Below, one piece after another: positions 60,889 through 64,000 of a stretch of 64,000 nucleotides of DNA. The notes under the pieces are model-generated. The model made no database searches. It was not told the origin of the DNA and was given only the letters and a program-made list of their open reading frames with translations. Source of the DNA: Adineta vaga (lineage: Eukaryota; Rotifera); the NCBI GenBank assembly GCA_021613535.1, contig CP075493.1, positions 7,750,001 through 7,814,000 on the forward strand. The letters run 5' to 3'. Numbering within the stretch: position 1 is the first letter of the stretch; every line of letters begins with the position of its first letter. Both the position numbers and the translations under genes were made by a program.

Positions 60889-61658
60889 AGAAATAATTGT
60901 CATTTCGTTTCATTTTTTACGATGATAGTTGCGAAGAAAATGAAATAAACAAGAAAACAAAATATCATAAAACTGCATTGGTCGATTGTTATTTTTTTGA
61001 AGTATTCATCAAAGAGAAATGTATACTTGTTGTTTTATGACCTGTTCTGTTATCGATTCACACCTTTAGTCTTATGAACGTTTATATATATGTCGTTCTC
61101 CTTTTAATACGAAGTGATTTAGCAAAATGATTGAGACGAAAGATTGATAAGAAGATGAATCTTTCATCCTTTTTTTTTCTCAATCGGATTGATCAATGAA
61201 GGAAATATCTAAAGTTTATTGATTATTACATGAGAAGAGAGTGAACATGGTTATTAACAAGCAATCGACTAATGATGCATAGAGAAAGAATAATGAATTT
61301 TATATTAAAAAGATAAATGACGTGATGATGCGATCAACGAAGCCGACAGTTCAACCGTTGAATATATCGTTGATAATGAGAGAAGAGGATATAAAATCTA
61401 AGGTTCAAAGGGATTTGTTTAAAATTAGATAGAATTAGTAATAGCTTGGTGGTCTGAATCATATCTTGGAATGTTATACTGATAGATTATTCTATTATTG
61501 AAATTTTATTTGTAGTGATTGAAAGAGAAAAAAAACACTAGGTAGAAAGAAAAAGTAATCAATAATTTGTACAAAATCCATCGAATTAAGGAAAAAATCA
61601 TTGTTCGACTAGAATGTGCGCGATAAGAATTAGAATCATAGAATTTAATTTTTGTTCT
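60889..61658. other. Intergenic region between convergent genes
   Basis: Contains the SRP9 3' UTR and the even-skipped 3' UTR on the other strand. No gene or repeat seen. Confidence 0.5.
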
Positions 61659-63731
61659 TTATGTGTTGGTTGTTGTATTTGATTGATTCAGTGAATTGGT
61701 TATGAATGTTGCTAATCCCATTGCTGGCAAAGCAAAATTAATCGATGGTTTGGAAGGTGAATGTTGTTGTTGATGATGATGTTGTTGTTTTGGTGATGAA
61801 CTTGATGAGGTCGGCGATGAAGCTGATGAACATGATGTTGTTGTATCGGTTGAACCATTGAGTATTTGAGATGGTGGAGTAGATCGAACTCTTGTTGCTG
61901 CCAGTCGTACAGCTGCAGCTGCTAATGGATTGATTGGAGGCATTAGTGGATTACCAGGTGATTGTGTTGAAGTAGGTTGAACATAACCTGATGCTGCGGC
62001 TGCATACATATACGACAAATAAGAAAATGGATCACCAGGATAACCTGGCCAAGGAAAGGCGATTTTTTGTCTTTTATCTTTCATTCGTCGATTTTGAAAC
62101 CAAACCTATTAAACATATGAAATTATATGTATTACATGAAAATAAGCAACTATTTTTCTTACTTTAATTGTAGATTCTGCTAGTTGTAATTCTGCTGCAA
62201 GTTCACAACGTCTTGGTCGACTAACATAATTTTCTCGAAGAAATTCTTTTTCAAGTCTTGCCAATTGTTCACGTGAAAATGCTGTTCGATATCGACGAAT
62301 ATTATCATCATTAAGATTGGAAGAGGAATTATTATTATTATTGTTATTAGTATTATTATGAGAATGAGAATGATGATGATGTAGATTAACTAAACTATTC
62401 GGCGTATTGTTTGAATCGTCTATAAAATTAAAATAAATGAATATATATATGTATATATTCATAGTAAAACTTTTCTCCTTACCATTATCATCAGAAAAGA
62501 TCTCATCGTGAAACATTCTCGAACTACTTGCTAATAGATATGTCGATGGATTACTACTACCTAACATTATCAAATGAAAGATTCGATTATCAATAGCAGA
62601 CAAAATCTTTTTCTCTTTTTCTTTTTTCTCTTCTTCGTTCTATCCATAATGATAGGAGAGAAAGAGAAAAAGCAATTCGATTGGTTTGTATCAATAGAGA
62701 AAAAGAAAAATTAACAATAACTGGCCAAAGAAGAAGAAGAGAGAAAGAGAGCAAATAATTGCTAATATCATTAAATATAGAATGAACGTGAGGTGTGAAC
62801 AATGAAAAGCATAATTAACAATTTACTTCTTCTTCTTCTTTTCGAAAAGCTTCGAACGAATGTAAACAGATAAGACTTTGCATGAACAATTACAGGATGA
62901 GACAATTTATAAATACAAAAATAAAACTAAGTCGAACATAAATGTCGTTGATGATTCCCTTCTTCAATAGAAAGAAATATTCGATCCGATACGATTAATT
63001 GGTTGAATACAACCAAACTAATAACTACTCCGCCCTTTCAACAAACGTTTGTGTCTCTTTTCATAGAAACATCTCTATATATGTTCATAGACACGCGATG
63101 TTTAGTTGTACCCATTTTACATTTTCAAGGGTCAATAAATATACACACACACACATACACACATGCAAATGACCATCATCTCATGGCCGGCAGTCACAAA
63201 CATCGAATGTCGTTAATCAATGATAGATAATCACACGTTTTCACATGACCCTTTGCTTAACGAACGATTTAAACAAATCGTTTTTTTGTTGTCAATTTAA
63301 TATGCTTATTAAAGGTGTCAATTGATTAAATAAATCTTTATGTTTGTAGAAAGAACATTTCTCTAACATTATAAATTGCTCATTAGAGAAATCTATAAAT
63401 ATTGTCTTTCTACTAGTTCTGCTGTTTTATTTTTATGAGAGAAGGAAAGATATTGCACGATGTGATAACAGAGTTTGAAGTTTCTCGATTAGTGTCTATT
63501 ATTAGAGAACATGTTATTGTCAATTGATGCCGACGAACAGGTCTCATCTAACAGATCGACCATCTGTCTGAGACTCTCATAATAGTACCTTTTTTCTCTT
63601 AAATATTGAGATGTACTATTTATAAGACACCACTATGAAAAAAGGTCAAGTTAGAAAATGAGAAACTTACCATTGTTGAAAAAAGAAAATTCGTCACTAT
63701 CTTGATGATGTTTTTGTTTGAAAATACCCAT
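61659..63731 (-). CDS. eve: Even-skipped (Evx) homeobox transcription factor
   Basis: Four exons (63671-63731, 62483-62560, 62163-62419, 61659-62105) give 280 residues. The homeodomain ([57 protein letters not shown]) is of the Evx/Eve class; Gln at position 50 (WFQNRR) and the ENYVSRPRR run are typical. After it follows [11 protein letters not shown], then low-complexity Ser, Pro and His stretches. The N-terminus holds runs of His and Asn ([14 protein letters not shown]). Eve acts in axial patterning and neural fate. The first intron is 1,110 nt, while the other two are about 60 nt. Exon lengths add up to a whole number of codons. Confidence 0.93.
62561..63670 (-). promoter_or_regulatory. 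Long first intron of even-skipped, likely regulatory
   Basis: At 1,110 nt it is by far the largest intron in the window. It contains a CA tract (63143-63163) directly followed by an octamer ATGCAAAT (63163-63170), the consensus for POU proteins. Regulatory function is an inference. Confidence 0.4.
63143..63163. repeat. CA microsatellite in the even-skipped intron
   Basis: CA units with one interruption (ATACAC), next to an octamer motif. Confidence 0.85.
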
Positions 63732-64000
63732 ACTACTTCTTATGTTCAGTAAAATGATGATTTTATGATTTAAAATGAATAACGTATGTGTTTTTATGCG
63801 ATGAAATGTATTTTTCTTCTCTTTACATTCTTAATCTTCTGATTCGTTCTTATTTTCAAATGATATTCAACACCAATCACACTCATTGAGGTGCGATCTG
63901 TTTTTCTATGACTAGCAATAACCATTTTTCGCATGGCTAATTCTTATTTTCTCTGCCGCATGATTATAACTATCATAAAACTGTTTAATTGCTATAGATA

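Noticed and set aside
1-64000. Mobile elements, telomeric repeats, tRNA, rRNA or CRISPR
   Set aside because: No transposase or reverse transcriptase motifs, no long inverted or direct repeats and no tRNA-like cloverleaf were seen by eye; short elements could be missed without a search.

Overview
This window looks like nuclear DNA of a small invertebrate animal, most likely a bdelloid rotifer (Adineta/Rotaria type). The basis is strong AT richness by eye, dense genes with very many GT-AG introns of only about 50-70 nt, purely metazoan gene content (even-skipped, tropomyosin, DEK, apolipophorin, two-pore channel, PCM1-like, ferritin with an IRE), and frequent splice-acceptor-like sites a few bases before start codons, as expected if spliced-leader trans-splicing is used. 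The rotifer assignment is an inference; no species-diagnostic marker is present. I saw no transposon, rRNA, tRNA, CRISPR array or obvious bacterial or fungal transfer.

Layout. 1-1783: no gene. 1784-7003 (+): a HEAT/ARM-like protein and acyl-CoA-binding protein. 7178-9937 (-): RNF144-type RBR ubiquitin ligase and DEK. 10744-15019 (+): RNF34/RFFL-type RING ligase, SLC35E3 transporter and a small secreted cysteine-rich peptide that looks like an antimicrobial peptide. 15415-26112 (-): one very large apolipophorin-type lipid transfer protein of about 3,050 residues. 27645-33099 (-): PCM1-like centriolar satellite protein and the mitochondrial rRNA methyltransferase MRM2, 91 nt apart. 33100-34545: gene-poor, with a possible decayed RhoGEF fragment. 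34546-36731 (-): an unknown basic protein and a tandem pair of intronless secreted proteins of unknown family. 37110-42343 (-): ZC3H3, SMARCD/BAF60 and ferritin with a convincing iron-responsive element. 43897-44910 (-): MOSPD1-like protein. 46222-55135 (+): five genes head to tail (RABAC1, hexokinase, APC13, a GT49 glycosyltransferase and a two-pore channel) with gaps of 54-258 nt, a candidate trans-spliced operon. 55272-56974 (-): CUB-trypsin protease. 58951-60888 (+): tropomyosin with a pair of mutually exclusive exons, then SRP9. 61659-63731 (-): even-skipped homeobox gene.

Most genes are single-copy housekeeping or developmental genes without a shared pathway. Three genes (cysteine-rich peptide, apolipophorin, ferritin) have TATA-like boxes at a suitable distance, while many others have an acceptor-like site just before the ATG; this suggests two ways of making 5' ends in the same window. 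Exon joins were worked out by hand from reading frame, GT-AG borders and recalled family conservation, so small boundary errors are possible in the large genes.
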